From the NCBI GenBank assembly GCA_023415305.1, contig JAEZKZ010000082.1, positions 1-64,000 of the forward strand: a stretch of 64,000 nt of DNA, read 5' to 3'. The translations under genes and the position numbers were made by a program. The notes beneath the pieces were generated by a model that was not told the DNA's origin, made no database searches, and saw nothing but the letters and a program-made list of their open reading frames with translations. Of this stretch, positions 7,652-15,704 are shown piece after piece (the first letter of the stretch is position 1; each line of letters opens with the position of its first letter). The stretch is from Bacillota bacterium. GTDB taxonomy: Bacteria; Bacillota; Clostridia; Acetivibrionales; DSM-1351.

Positions 7652-8911
7652 TTGAATTTCTGTGATAAGAGCGATTTATATATATCATTGTATATTGATG
7701 AACAATTGGAACTGAAAGAAAAGGAAGAATTTGAAAAGCATCTGAAAAAATGTACTCAATGCGCTCAGAAACTCAAAGAGGAGTCTTATTTTGTACAATT
7801 GTGCAAAGAGGATGAGGATATCATTCTTCCCAAAGACTTTTCTGCATCTCTCCATTCCAGGCTTATGGAAATCAGCCGGGAAGAGAATAATAAAACTAAT
7901 CCAAACAATAAAATCAAGTCATTTTTCTTGAACAGGAAACTCATGGCCTCCATATCAACGGCTGCGGTTATTGTATTATCTCTTTTGGCTTACGGATTGA
8001 TACCCGAATTGGGTTCAGGTATGGAGAAGGCCTCCTCGGTCAATGAAAGTGCTGTGATACAAGAAGCTGCACCAGAAGCAAGAGCCGAAACTGGCAGCGG
8101 TAAGAGCGCTGCAGTCGCCAACGATAGCAGTGAGGATGTGAACAGTACGTTATCTGGCAGCAGTGTCGATAATACCGGGGGAGTTTCTGACGGCGGCGGT
8201 CAAAAGACAGCCGATTCAAAGGAAAATACTATAGCTGGCATAACAGAATTTAAAGTTAAAAAAGATAGTGAGCAGGCAGCTGATAATAGAAAGCTTAAAG
8301 TAAAGGCTTATTTGGATCAGCCGGCTGAGGACTCGGTCAAATATGGTGCAGCAACTCATTCAGACCATTCATCCAATGGTACGGAAAATGAAAATGCTAT
8401 GGCTGATGACCAGAGTATAATGGGTTTTGCATTGCCTGAAGAAAATACAAGTAATATGCAATATTTCACCAACTATGTTGAGATGACATTAGCTATAGAA
8501 TCTGGTGAAGCTGAAATGGAAAACTTGAACAAGCTGATGACTGAGTATGGAGCCACAGAACAGTCTTCAGGCATGCTACAGGGTTTTTCAGCAAACCTGA
8601 AGGATAATGCCGCCTATGTGGAATACAGTATTTCCCTGGGAGATTACGCTACTTTGCAAAGTGAGGCCCAATTAAAATATAAGCTGGAATTAAAAGCGAA
8701 AACTGATATAATAAAAAAAGATATAACAGAAGAATATAATAATTTAGATAAAAAAATAAATGAACTAGAAAATAAAATAAATGAGGCCTTAAATAAAGGG
8801 GAGGATATAACCACCCTTGAAACGGAAAAATCAAGCTTGATAGAGCAGGTCAACTCACTCATTGCCAGACAGGAAATGATTACAATCAGGATTTTTTTCG
8901 TTAAAAAATAA
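7652..8911 (+). CDS. Anti-sigma factor: zinc-finger N-terminus with DUF4349-like C-terminus
   Basis: This 419-residue membrane protein has three visible parts. Residues 1-60 form an HC2-type zinc finger (HLKKCTQC) that would bind the upstream sigma factor. A single membrane helix lies near residues 98-116 (ASISTAAVIVLSLLAYG). A low-complexity Ser/Gly/Ala linker leads to an outer domain (about 275-419) with a long coiled coil (DKKINELENKINEAL) and the end pattern of DUF4349 proteins. The zinc finger plus outer sensor fits a regulated anti-sigma factor. The start is TTG 7652, set by AAAGGAGGG 7 nt upstream. polA begins 15 bp after it. Confidence 0.8.
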   Translation: MNFCDKSDLYISLYIDEQLELKEKEEFEKHLKKCTQCAQKLKEESYFVQLCKEDEDIILPKDFSASLHSRLMEISREENNKTNPNNKIKSFFLNRKLMASISTAAVIVLSLLAYGLIPELGSGMEKASSVNESAVIQEAAPEARAETGSGKSAAVANDSSEDVNSTLSGSSVDNTGGVSDGGGQKTADSKENTIAGITEFKVKKDSEQAADNRKLKVKAYLDQPAEDSVKYGAATHSDHSSNGTENENAMADDQSIMGFALPEENTSNMQYFTNYVEMTLAIESGEAEMENLNKLMTEYGATEQSSGMLQGFSANLKDNAAYVEYSISLGDYATLQSEAQLKYKLELKAKTDIIKKDITEEYNNLDKKINELENKINEALNKGEDITTLETEKSSLIEQVNSLIARQEMITIRIFFVKK

Positions 8912-8926
8912 GGCTGGAGGGCATTG

Positions 8927-11617
8927 ATGAACTCGGAAAAGATAATGGTTGTTGACGGCAACAGTATTTTAAACAGAGCGTTTTATGGATTAAGTAAAAA
9001 TACCATGCTTTCTACCTCAGAAGGCATTCAAACAAATGCTGTATTTGGCTTTATTAATATTCTGACGAAATTCCTGGCTGAAGAGAATCCAAAGTATTTA
9101 TGTGTTGCATTCGATATGAAGCATCCAACCTTCAGACACCTTGAATATGATAAATACAAAGCTCAGAGAAAAGGTATGCCGGAGGAATTGGCAGTTCAGG
9201 TACCAATTATCAAACAGGTGCTGGATGCTATGAATATAAAGAGAGTTGAGACTCCGGGCTTTGAGGCTGATGATATACTGGCGTCTATATCACTTTGTTC
9301 CGAGCAAAAAGGCATGGAGGTAATTCTGTTGACAGGTGACAGGGATTCACTTCAATTGGCTTCAGAAACCACAAGAATAAAGCTGCCGGTAACAAGAGGC
9401 AATAAGACCGAAACTGATGAATACGATTATCAAAAGGTTGTTGAAAAGTACGGTGTCACACCTCAAATGCTTATTGATGTAAAGGGCCTGATGGGAGATG
9501 CTTCTGATAACATACCGGGCGTTCCCGGGGTTGGTGAAAAAACGGCTCTTGATCTTATAAAAAAGTTCCATAGTATTGAAGAGTTATACGAAAACATTGA
9601 CAAGGTGGAGAAAAAAGGTGTCCGTGAAAAGCTGGAGGCAAACAGAGATTTGGCTTTTCTCAGTAAAAAGCTGGCGACTATTGTTAGACAAATGCCTTGT
9701 ATATCAGATATTCAGGAATATATCAGAACTGATTTCGACAAAGAGAAGCTTTATAGTATATTTAAAAGGCTTGAGTTCAAAACTTTTATCGAAAGATTCG
9801 GACTTGGTGATACCCCTATGGTTGAGGCTGCCGAAGCCCTTGATATAGAACATGTAAATGTTGATACAGTTGGGGAACTGGAGTCCTGTATAAAAGCTAT
9901 AGCTGCAAGTAAGAAAATGGCTGTATACTATCATATTGATCCTGCAAGCAACAAATTGGATGATCTGTGTATCTATGCCTGTGATCAGGAGTACGCGCCT
10001 GCGGTTATGATATTTAAAGACGACTTTACCGAAAATATTGCAATAAATGTACTTCGAGGTATACTTGAATCTGCTGAAATAAAAAAATACGGACATGATT
10101 TGAAGAAATTCATCAAGTATTGCAAGGCGCAGGGAACAGATATCAAAGGAATAGCATTTGACACCATGATCGCTGCCTATATTCTTGAGCCTACAAGAAA
10201 CAGCTACACAATCTCCGAATTGGCTGAGGACAGTCTGAAAAAGAGTATCGTGCCTGCAGAAATACTTTATGACAAGCATGGCAGAAAGCTTCAGAAGGAT
10301 TTGGATGTAACTCCCTCAACAATCTGTGCAGCTTGTGTTTCGGCTATTTATGAACTGGTCGAAAAATATGCCCCTACCATTGACGGAAATGGACAGCATG
10401 AGTTATATTATGATATTGAACTCCCGTTGGTTGAAGTACTGGCAGATATGGAATTATGGGGTTTTAAAGTCGATATTGAAGGCTTAAAGGCATATTCTAA
10501 AGAGTTGGATTCCAGGATAGTCATACTTGAGAACGAAATATATATGCTGGCAGGCGAAAACTTTAATATAAACTCCCCTAAACAGCTTGGAGTAATTTTA
10601 TTTGAAAAGCTTAACCTCCCTGTAATAAAGAAAACAAAAACCGGTTATTCCACCGATGCAGAGGTACTAGAGCAGCTATCACAAAAACATGAGATTGTTG
10701 AAAGAATACTGGAATACAGATCACTGACAAAGCTAAAGTCAACATATGCCGACGGATTATTGGGAATACTTGATCCTGCGACCTGCAAAATTCATTCCAG
10801 CTTTAATCAGACGGTTACGGCTACAGGAAGAATAAGCAGTACCGAACCCAATCTGCAGAATATCCCTATTAAGCTTGAAATGGGAAGAAAAATAAGAAAA
10901 GTGTTCATTCCTACCGATGAAAACTATGTATTGCTGGATGCCGACTACTCACAGATAGAGCTGAGGGTTTTGGCCCACATAACGGGTGATGATAATATGA
11001 TTTCGGCCTTTAGCAATAACGAGGACATTCATACAACAACGGCATCCAAGGTATTCGGTATAGAGCCTGAGGATGTAACCTCGCTGATGAGATCAAGAGC
11101 CAAGGCTGTAAACTTCGGAATAGTATATGGCATCGGTGATTTCAGCCTTTCAAAGGATATTGGAGTAACAAGAAAGGAAGCCAAAAAATATATTGACGAT
11201 TATTTGGCCAAATACTCAAAGGTCAAGGAGTATATGAGTGATACTGTTTCCAGAGGGAAGGAATTGGGTTTTGTAACCACGCTCTTTAATAGAAGAAGAT
11301 ATCTTCCCGAACTTAAATCGAGCAACTTCAATGTAAGATCCTTTGGTGAAAGGATAGCAATGAATACTCCAATTCAGGGAAGTGCGGCCGATATTATAAA
11401 AATTTCAATGGTCAAGGTATATAATGAGCTAAAGAAAAGAAAGCTCAAATCCAGACTTATTCTTCAGGTACATGATGAACTAATAGTTGAAACAGAAAAA
11501 TCCGAGCTTGAGGAGGTCACTGTGCTGCTTAAGAATTGTATGGAGAATGCTGTAAAGCTCAAAGTGCCAATGACAGTTGATGTAAAGAGTGGTGAAAGCT
11601 GGTATGAAACAAAGTAA
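8927..11617 (+). CDS. polA: DNA polymerase I
   Basis: This 896-residue polymerase for gap filling and Okazaki-primer removal has three parts. Residues 1-290 are the 5'-3' flap exonuclease (FEADDILA; GDASDNIPGVPGVGEKTA). Residues about 310-480 form a 3'-5' exonuclease-like fold. Residues about 500-896 are the polymerase, with motif A (DADYSQIELRVLAH), motif B (RSRAKAVNFGIVYGI) and motif C (QVHDELI). The exonuclease I motif DTET is replaced by YYHID, so proofreading is probably lost, as in Taq and B. subtilis PolA. ATG 8927 has GGAGG 6 nt upstream. It overlaps coaE by 14 nt. Confidence 0.97.
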   Translation: MNSEKIMVVDGNSILNRAFYGLSKNTMLSTSEGIQTNAVFGFINILTKFLAEENPKYLCVAFDMKHPTFRHLEYDKYKAQRKGMPEELAVQVPIIKQVLDAMNIKRVETPGFEADDILASISLCSEQKGMEVILLTGDRDSLQLASETTRIKLPVTRGNKTETDEYDYQKVVEKYGVTPQMLIDVKGLMGDASDNIPGVPGVGEKTALDLIKKFHSIEELYENIDKVEKKGVREKLEANRDLAFLSKKLATIVRQMPCISDIQEYIRTDFDKEKLYSIFKRLEFKTFIERFGLGDTPMVEAAEALDIEHVNVDTVGELESCIKAIAASKKMAVYYHIDPASNKLDDLCIYACDQEYAPAVMIFKDDFTENIAINVLRGILESAEIKKYGHDLKKFIKYCKAQGTDIKGIAFDTMIAAYILEPTRNSYTISELAEDSLKKSIVPAEILYDKHGRKLQKDLDVTPSTICAACVSAIYELVEKYAPTIDGNGQHELYYDIELPLVEVLADMELWGFKVDIEGLKAYSKELDSRIVILENEIYMLAGENFNINSPKQLGVILFEKLNLPVIKKTKTGYSTDAEVLEQLSQKHEIVERILEYRSLTKLKSTYADGLLGILDPATCKIHSSFNQTVTATGRISSTEPNLQNIPIKLEMGRKIRKVFIPTDENYVLLDADYSQIELRVLAHITGDDNMISAFSNNEDIHTTTASKVFGIEPEDVTSLMRSRAKAVNFGIVYGIGDFSLSKDIGVTRKEAKKYIDDYLAKYSKVKEYMSDTVSRGKELGFVTTLFNRRRYLPELKSSNFNVRSFGERIAMNTPIQGSAADIIKISMVKVYNELKKRKLKSRLILQVHDELIVETEKSELEEVTVLLKNCMENAVKLKVPMTVDVKSGESWYETK

Positions 11618-12215
11618 TGGCTCTATTATCATTGGCATAACAGGGGGAATTGGCAGCGGAAAGAGTACTGTAAGCAATTTTTTAAAGGAAATTGGTGCGG
11701 CAGTTATTGATGCTGATTTAATAAGCCGACAGGTTGTAATGCCTGGTGAGAAGGCTCTTGAGGAGTTGACAGAGGTTTTTGGCAAGGCTATACTTGATGA
11801 TTGGGGACAGTTACAGCGTAAAAAGCTGGCCGAAATAGTTTTTAACAACAGAGAAAAGCTCGAAAAATTAAATGGCATCTTGCATAAGTATGTTGCCGAA
11901 AGAATAAAAGATAACGTGAAAGAACAGCTGATTAATAATACGAAAATTATTGTTGTTGATGCTCCGATACCTATAAAGGCAGGATTTCTTGATTTATGCC
12001 ATCAGGTATGGGCAGTTACGGCAGATAAGGAATTACGTATCAGGCGAATAATGCAAAGAAGTGAAATGACCTATGAAGAGGCCGTTTCAAGAATTAATTC
12101 CCAGCTCAGTGAGCAGGAGTATTTAAAAATCGCAGATATTGTAATAGATAACAATCGGGATTATTCACATCTGAAGGAACAGGTGAAATATGAACTGAAT
12201 AGGCTGTTAGGGTGA
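11604..12215 (+). CDS. coaE: Dephospho-CoA kinase
   Basis: This 203-residue P-loop kinase phosphorylates dephospho-CoA on the ribose 3'-OH, the last step of coenzyme A synthesis. It shows the Walker A motif GITGGIGSGKST at the start, the substrate region DADLISRQVVMPG, and DAPIPIKAG with a lid helix (RIMQRSEMTYEEAVSRI). ATG 11604 lies inside the 3' end of polA (14-nt overlap), so the two are translationally coupled. A GTG at 11589 is possible but less likely because family homology starts at the P-loop. Confidence 0.95.
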   Translation: MKQSNGSIIIGITGGIGSGKSTVSNFLKEIGAAVIDADLISRQVVMPGEKALEELTEVFGKAILDDWGQLQRKKLAEIVFNNREKLEKLNGILHKYVAERIKDNVKEQLINNTKIIVVDAPIPIKAGFLDLCHQVWAVTADKELRIRRIMQRSEMTYEEAVSRINSQLSEQEYLKIADIVIDNNRDYSHLKEQVKYELNRLLG

Positions 12216-12219
12216 TTTT

Positions 12220-12801
12220 TTGAAAAGAAGGAGATCTTCAGGTAAAATTAAAATATTCTTTACATTTATATTTTTAATACTTTTAGTGGTGTTTTCTATA
12301 AATGTTGTCAAGTACGCGCTATATCAAATGTATCCGGTAACATATTCCGAATATGTACAAAAATATTCTGAACTATACAATCTTGATGAGCATCTTGTAT
12401 TTTCGATGATTAAGGCCGAGAGCGGTTTCAACCCTAATGCCGTGTCTCCAAGGGACGCCAAAGGTCTTATGCAGATAATTGACAGTACAGGAGAATGGGC
12501 TGCTGAAAAAATGAATATAAAGGACTTTAAAACAGCTCAGCTGATGGAGCCTGAAACTAATATCCGTATTGGCTGCTGGTACATAGCCCGGCTGTTAAAA
12601 CAATATAATCAGGACACAGAACTTGCTTTGGCAGCATATAATGCGGGTAGCGGAAATGTATCCAAATGGCTCAAGGATGAGAGTATAAGTAAAGACGGTA
12701 CAACTCTGGACAGAATACCTTTTGAGGAAACCAGAAATTATGTAAATAAAATAAATAAATACATTAGTATGTATAAAAAGCTTTACGATAATCGCAAATA
12801 A
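12220..12801 (+). CDS. Membrane-anchored lytic transglycosylase (SLT domain)
   Basis: The 193-residue product has an N-terminal membrane anchor (about residues 10-30) and an SLT goose-lysozyme-like domain. That domain contains the catalytic Glu in MIKAESGFNP, followed by SPRDAKGLMQI and the late motif LALAAYNAGSGNVSKW. It cleaves peptidoglycan glycan strands on the outer face, forming anhydro-muropeptides. The TTG start at 12220 lies 4 nt after the coaE stop. The polA-coaE-slt order looks like a single operon. Confidence 0.92.
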   Translation: MKRRRSSGKIKIFFTFIFLILLVVFSINVVKYALYQMYPVTYSEYVQKYSELYNLDEHLVFSMIKAESGFNPNAVSPRDAKGLMQIIDSTGEWAAEKMNIKDFKTAQLMEPETNIRIGCWYIARLLKQYNQDTELALAAYNAGSGNVSKWLKDESISKDGTTLDRIPFEETRNYVNKINKYISMYKKLYDNRK

Positions 12802-12905
12802 TGATATTTTTATATAAGAAATTATATTATTTTCAATAAATTGAGCGTTATAAACCATTAATAAGCCTAGAGGTTAGTTTATATACGCCGGAAAAGGAGA
12901 TAAAA

Positions 12906-13262
12906 ATGAGTTCATTCCTTTTTGAAAGAGACTTGTTGTATCCGACAGACAATATTCTGGATCCTGGTATATTGCATATTAAGATACTGAATCCTAACAA
13001 TTCAAAAATGCCGGTTGTTGTTGAACCGAAATCAAATCATTCGGCAGCTAAAAATATAAATTCTGTATTGGATTTATTACAGAAGGATATCTTTGACAGA
13101 ATAAACATCAGGGTTTATGATAATACCCTTGTATATGTGATGTTAAATGAATTAGACAAGGAAGAATATGGAAACACCAAGTGTGTAAAGGTTGTATATA
13201 AAGGAGTTCATGAGTTTTCTTTAGAAGCTGTGGTTGGAGAAGAGTACGAAAGTTTACTATAA
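12906..13262 (+). CDS. Conserved-looking protein of unknown function
   Basis: The 118-residue soluble product is not one I recognise. It starts MSSFLFERDLLYPTDN after a good AAAAGGAG site. It has a mixed alpha/beta composition and no signal peptide, membrane segment or cysteine cluster. The middle is helix-like (NINSVLDLLQKDIFDRINI), followed by strand-like stretches (IRVYDNTLVYVML). It sits between slt and a bidirectional terminator, separated from slt by about 100 bp, so it may be its own unit. Frame, ribosome site and codon use say it is a real gene. Confidence 0.7.
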   Translation: MSSFLFERDLLYPTDNILDPGILHIKILNPNNSKMPVVVEPKSNHSAAKNINSVLDLLQKDIFDRINIRVYDNTLVYVMLNELDKEEYGNTKCVKVVYKGVHEFSLEAVVGEEYESLL

Positions 13263-13295
13263 AGTTTTGTTTTGGTATATGACGGAATTTATGAC

Positions 13296-13337
13296 GAAAA
13301 CCCCCGTGAGTGTTTCAAGGGACACTCAGGGGGTTTT
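13296..13337. terminator. Bidirectional terminator between convergent genes
   Basis: A long stem pairs AAAACCCCC(G)TGAGTGT with ACACTCAGGGGGTTTT around a short loop. The A-run on one side and T-run on the other let it serve both the unknown gene (plus strand) and aroF (minus strand), which converge here. Confidence 0.88.
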
Positions 13338-13380
13338 CATCATAGTTTGTATTGTCAGGTCAGGGGAGGTAAATTACATG

Positions 13381-14394
13381 TTAAATTGTTCTTTGAACAG
13401 ATTGAGCAACCAACCGCAATTCTCCCATTAAAGTTTCAAATTTTTCAGGCCTTAGTGATTGAGGACCATCGCAAAGAGCGCAAGGGGGATTGGGATGAAC
13501 TTCAATAATCAAACCATCGGCTCCTGTGGCAACAGCTCCCTTTGCAAGGGCAGGCACAAATTTCCAGTTGCCGGTTGCATGGCTAGGGTCAACAACGATA
13601 GGAAGATGTGAAACCTCTTTGATTGCAGGGATCGCGCTCAGATCAAGAGTATTTCTTGTCACGGTTTCAAAGGTGCGGATTCCCCGTTCGCATAGGATAA
13701 CGTTAAGGTTGCCCTCTGCAATAATGTATTCCGCGGCCATGAGCCATTCTTCAATAGTGGCAGACAAACCACGCTTTAAAAGTACCGGTTTATTTGTCAT
13801 ACCGACCTCGCTCAGCAGTCTGAAGTTTTGCATGTTTCTTGCACCAATCTGAAATATATCGGTATATTTATTAACAAGTTCAACATCTCTTGTATCAACA
13901 ACCTCGGTAACCAGCTTCAGCCCGGTAGCTTCCCGACCTGCAACCATTATTTTAAGTCCGTCTTCCTCAAGTCCCTGGAAGGCATATGGAGAACTTCGCG
14001 GTTTGAATGCACCACCTCGAAGTATCTTAGCACCTGCATTCTTTACGCTTATTGCAGTCTGTACAAAATCCTTTTCGTTTTCAATGGCACAGGGACCAGC
14101 CATGACAACTATCTCATTACCTCCGATTTTTACATCTCCCACTTCAATAACCGTCGGAGTCTGCTGAAGCTCATTACTGGCCAGCTTGTATGGCTTCATA
14201 ATAGGGACCAGGGTCTCAACTCCCGTCATTTGTGAAACAGCGTGAATATTAAGCAACCGCTTATCACCTATTGCACCAATAACTGTTTTAAAATCACCAT
14301 AAATCGGATGTGTTTTGAAGCCCAGCTCTATAAGTTTGTTTTCAACGTTTTCAATGTCCCGTTTGGTAGCATTTTGCTTCATTACAATAATCAT
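13381..14394 (-). CDS. aroF: 3-deoxy-7-phosphoheptulonate (DAHP) synthase, type I-beta
   Basis: The enzyme condenses phosphoenolpyruvate and erythrose-4-phosphate into DAHP, opening the shikimate pathway. It has 337 residues. An N-terminal ferredoxin-like regulatory domain (about 1-75) leads into a TIM barrel with GPCAIEN, KPRSSPYAFQG, GARNMQN, VDPSHATGNW and the late EVHP metal-binding motif. This is the AroAI-beta type also found as DAHP synthase/chorismate mutase fusions; no mutase domain is present. Start ATG 14394 follows GATGGGAGG. It is controlled by a T-box leader followed by a second structured leader. Confidence 0.95.
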   Translation of the reverse strand: MIIVMKQNATKRDIENVENKLIELGFKTHPIYGDFKTVIGAIGDKRLLNIHAVSQMTGVETLVPIMKPYKLASNELQQTPTVIEVGDVKIGGNEIVVMAGPCAIENEKDFVQTAISVKNAGAKILRGGAFKPRSSPYAFQGLEEDGLKIMVAGREATGLKLVTEVVDTRDVELVNKYTDIFQIGARNMQNFRLLSEVGMTNKPVLLKRGLSATIEEWLMAAEYIIAEGNLNVILCERGIRTFETVTRNTLDLSAIPAIKEVSHLPIVVDPSHATGNWKFVPALAKGAVATGADGLIIEVHPNPPCALCDGPQSLRPEKFETLMGELRLVAQSVQRTI

Positions 14395-14520
14395 ATTAAC
14401 CTCCCATCTACGCGCAGAGCGCGTATACAAATAGTAATAAAAAGCCGCTTTAGCGGGTTTTTGCTGTGTGAAATACACGATGACTAACAAAGTGTGTTTT
14501 TCACGCTAACCTCCTGAAAA
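14395..14520 (-). promoter_or_regulatory. Structured leader with mini-ORF before aroF (same family as before trmFO)
   Basis: Reading on the minus strand there is GGAGGTTAGC and a GTG mini-ORF. Next come a GTGAAA/TTTCAC pairing, a hairpin CCCGCTAAAGCGG-type stem running into T's, the conserved ATTACTATTTGT, a hairpin ACGCGC/GCGCGT, and then the aroF ribosome site GATGGGAGG. Order and conserved blocks match 36634-36755 in front of trmFO, while the middle hairpin differs in sequence but keeps its pairing. It lies directly downstream of the aroF T-box terminator. Confidence 0.7.
14484..14504 (-). CDS. Six-codon leader peptide (MKNTLC) before aroF
   Basis: A GTG at 14504 follows a perfect GGAGGTTAGC and runs six codons to a TAG at 14484-14486. 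The counterpart before trmFO is MKNTCEESS, so the first four residues agree. It is too short to be a functional protein by ordinary rules; a cis-acting leader peptide is the likely role. Confidence 0.45.
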   Translation of the reverse strand: MKNTLC

Positions 14521-14559
14521 ATCATATTGTTATTGTTAATCAAAACTAAATAATAATGC

Positions 14560-14870
14560 AAAAAAGCCTTCATCCCTGTAACAAGGGACGAAGACTTATA
14601 GTCTACGCGGTACCACCCAAATTGGTAAAAACCCATCTCATGCATGTACGGGACATCAAATAATCCGATACACTCCTTCTTTAACGGGAAGTCCCGGTAT
14701 GACCTACGTTTAAGGTTCAATCATACTGTTCATGGGAGAACTCACAAATGCACTATCCTACAGTACTTTCACCGCCTACTGCTCGCTTTGAGGAATCATA
14801 AAACTTGCCAACTGTTCATTCTGAATGAAGCAGTTTTCCCATTCATCACATTTCCATACAATATTATATT
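14560..14870 (-). promoter_or_regulatory. T-box leader of aroF
   Basis: On the minus strand the T-box bulge reads GGGTGGTACCGCG (14606-14618). It is followed by a terminator stem AGTCTTCGTCCCT/AGGGATGAAGGCT and a T-run ending near 14560. Stem I lies upstream, with GGCGGTGAAAG as the apical part. An aromatic amino acid specificity is expected for DAHP synthase. A UUC (Phe) codon near 14738 is a candidate specifier, but I could not fix it with confidence. Confidence 0.88.
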
Positions 14871-14877
14871 AATAAAT

Positions 14878-14907
14878 ATACTAACATGCTACTTTTTATA
14901 TTGTCAA
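14878..14907 (-). promoter_or_regulatory. Promoter of the aroF T-box transcript
   Basis: On the minus strand TTGACA (14907-14902) and TAGTAT (14883-14878) are 18 bp apart, with an extended TGT before the -10. Confidence 0.6.
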
Positions 14908-14939
14908 CAATTATTTCGAAAACAAAACCTTTAACACCT

Positions 14940-15704
14940 CTAGGATTTCCCTAGTATTCTTTCTATAACCGTGCTTCTTGCAGCAGCTTCAAAGGTATCA
15001 TCCAAAGCTCCAAGACCCTGAAAATCAGGATACCTCTGTTTTAATGCCAGACTGAGCAAGTGGTCGGTCAGGTGAGGGTTTTTTGGAAGCAGACTGCCGT
15101 GAGAATAGGAACAGTAAACATTCTTCTACACTGCGCCTTCATAACCGTCGGTACCATTATTTCCATTTCCCGAAAGGACTTTTCCTAGCGGCTTGATACC
15201 ACCTCCAAGAAAGGTTCTGCCCGAATGGTTTTCAAAACCTACTATCTTTAAAGGACTGCCGTTATCTTTTATTAAGTCACTTTCAAAAACTATATTGCCT
15301 ATCATTCGTTCTTTTCCGCCAACAGTCCATAAGTCGAGGGCTCCGAGGAACTCAATCTCTTTTCCATCCCAGGTCTTATAATACTTTCCCATGAGCTGAT
15401 ACCCGCCGCATATACATAGAAATACCTTCATCCCGTCAATTGCAGCTTTGATTTCACTTCCTTTTTGGTTCAAAACATCAGCCTGAATTATCTCCTGCTC
15501 ATAGTCTTGTCCACCTCCCAGGAAAAAAATGTCGTACTTGGAAGCATCAAAAGAATCGCCTATTGTGACATTTTCAATAGCAACATTAACTCCATGCCAT
15601 TCTGCCCTTCTTTGCAGGGCAAGTATATTGCCTCTGTCGCCATAAGTATTAAGCAAATCGGGGTATAAATGACAAATAGACAGATTATATATGTTAGTAT
15701 CCAT
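14940..15704 (-). pseudogene. gatD: gatD, lipid II glutaminyl amidotransferase subunit, interrupted by an amber codon
   Basis: GatD supplies ammonia from glutamine to MurT for amidating lipid II D-glutamate. The frame opens at 15704 and shows the class I glutaminase nucleophile Cys near residue 99 (FLCICGGYQ). At codon 193 it meets TAG (15126-15128). The same frame then continues unbroken for 61 codons with family-like sequence, KNVYCSYSHGSLLPKNPHL, containing the catalytic His near residue 202, and ends at a TAG at 14940. Homologues usually have an aromatic residue at the stop position (Y/R-YKNV). This is a nonsense mutation, a sequencing error or readthrough. Without the His the 192-residue product should be inactive. 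Confidence 0.88.

Noticed and set aside
13234..13508. Two plus-strand open frames between the unknown gene and aroF
   Set aside because: They cross the bidirectional terminator and the aroF 3' end and have no proper ribosome site.
14484..14720. 78-codon protein on the minus strand before aroF
   Set aside because: The frame runs through the T-box and terminator; only the last six codons have a ribosome site.
15126..15128. Pyrrolysine or selenocysteine recoding in gatD
   Set aside because: No recoding element or pyl gene is visible, Sec uses TGA, and an aromatic residue is normal at this position; mutation or sequencing error is simpler.
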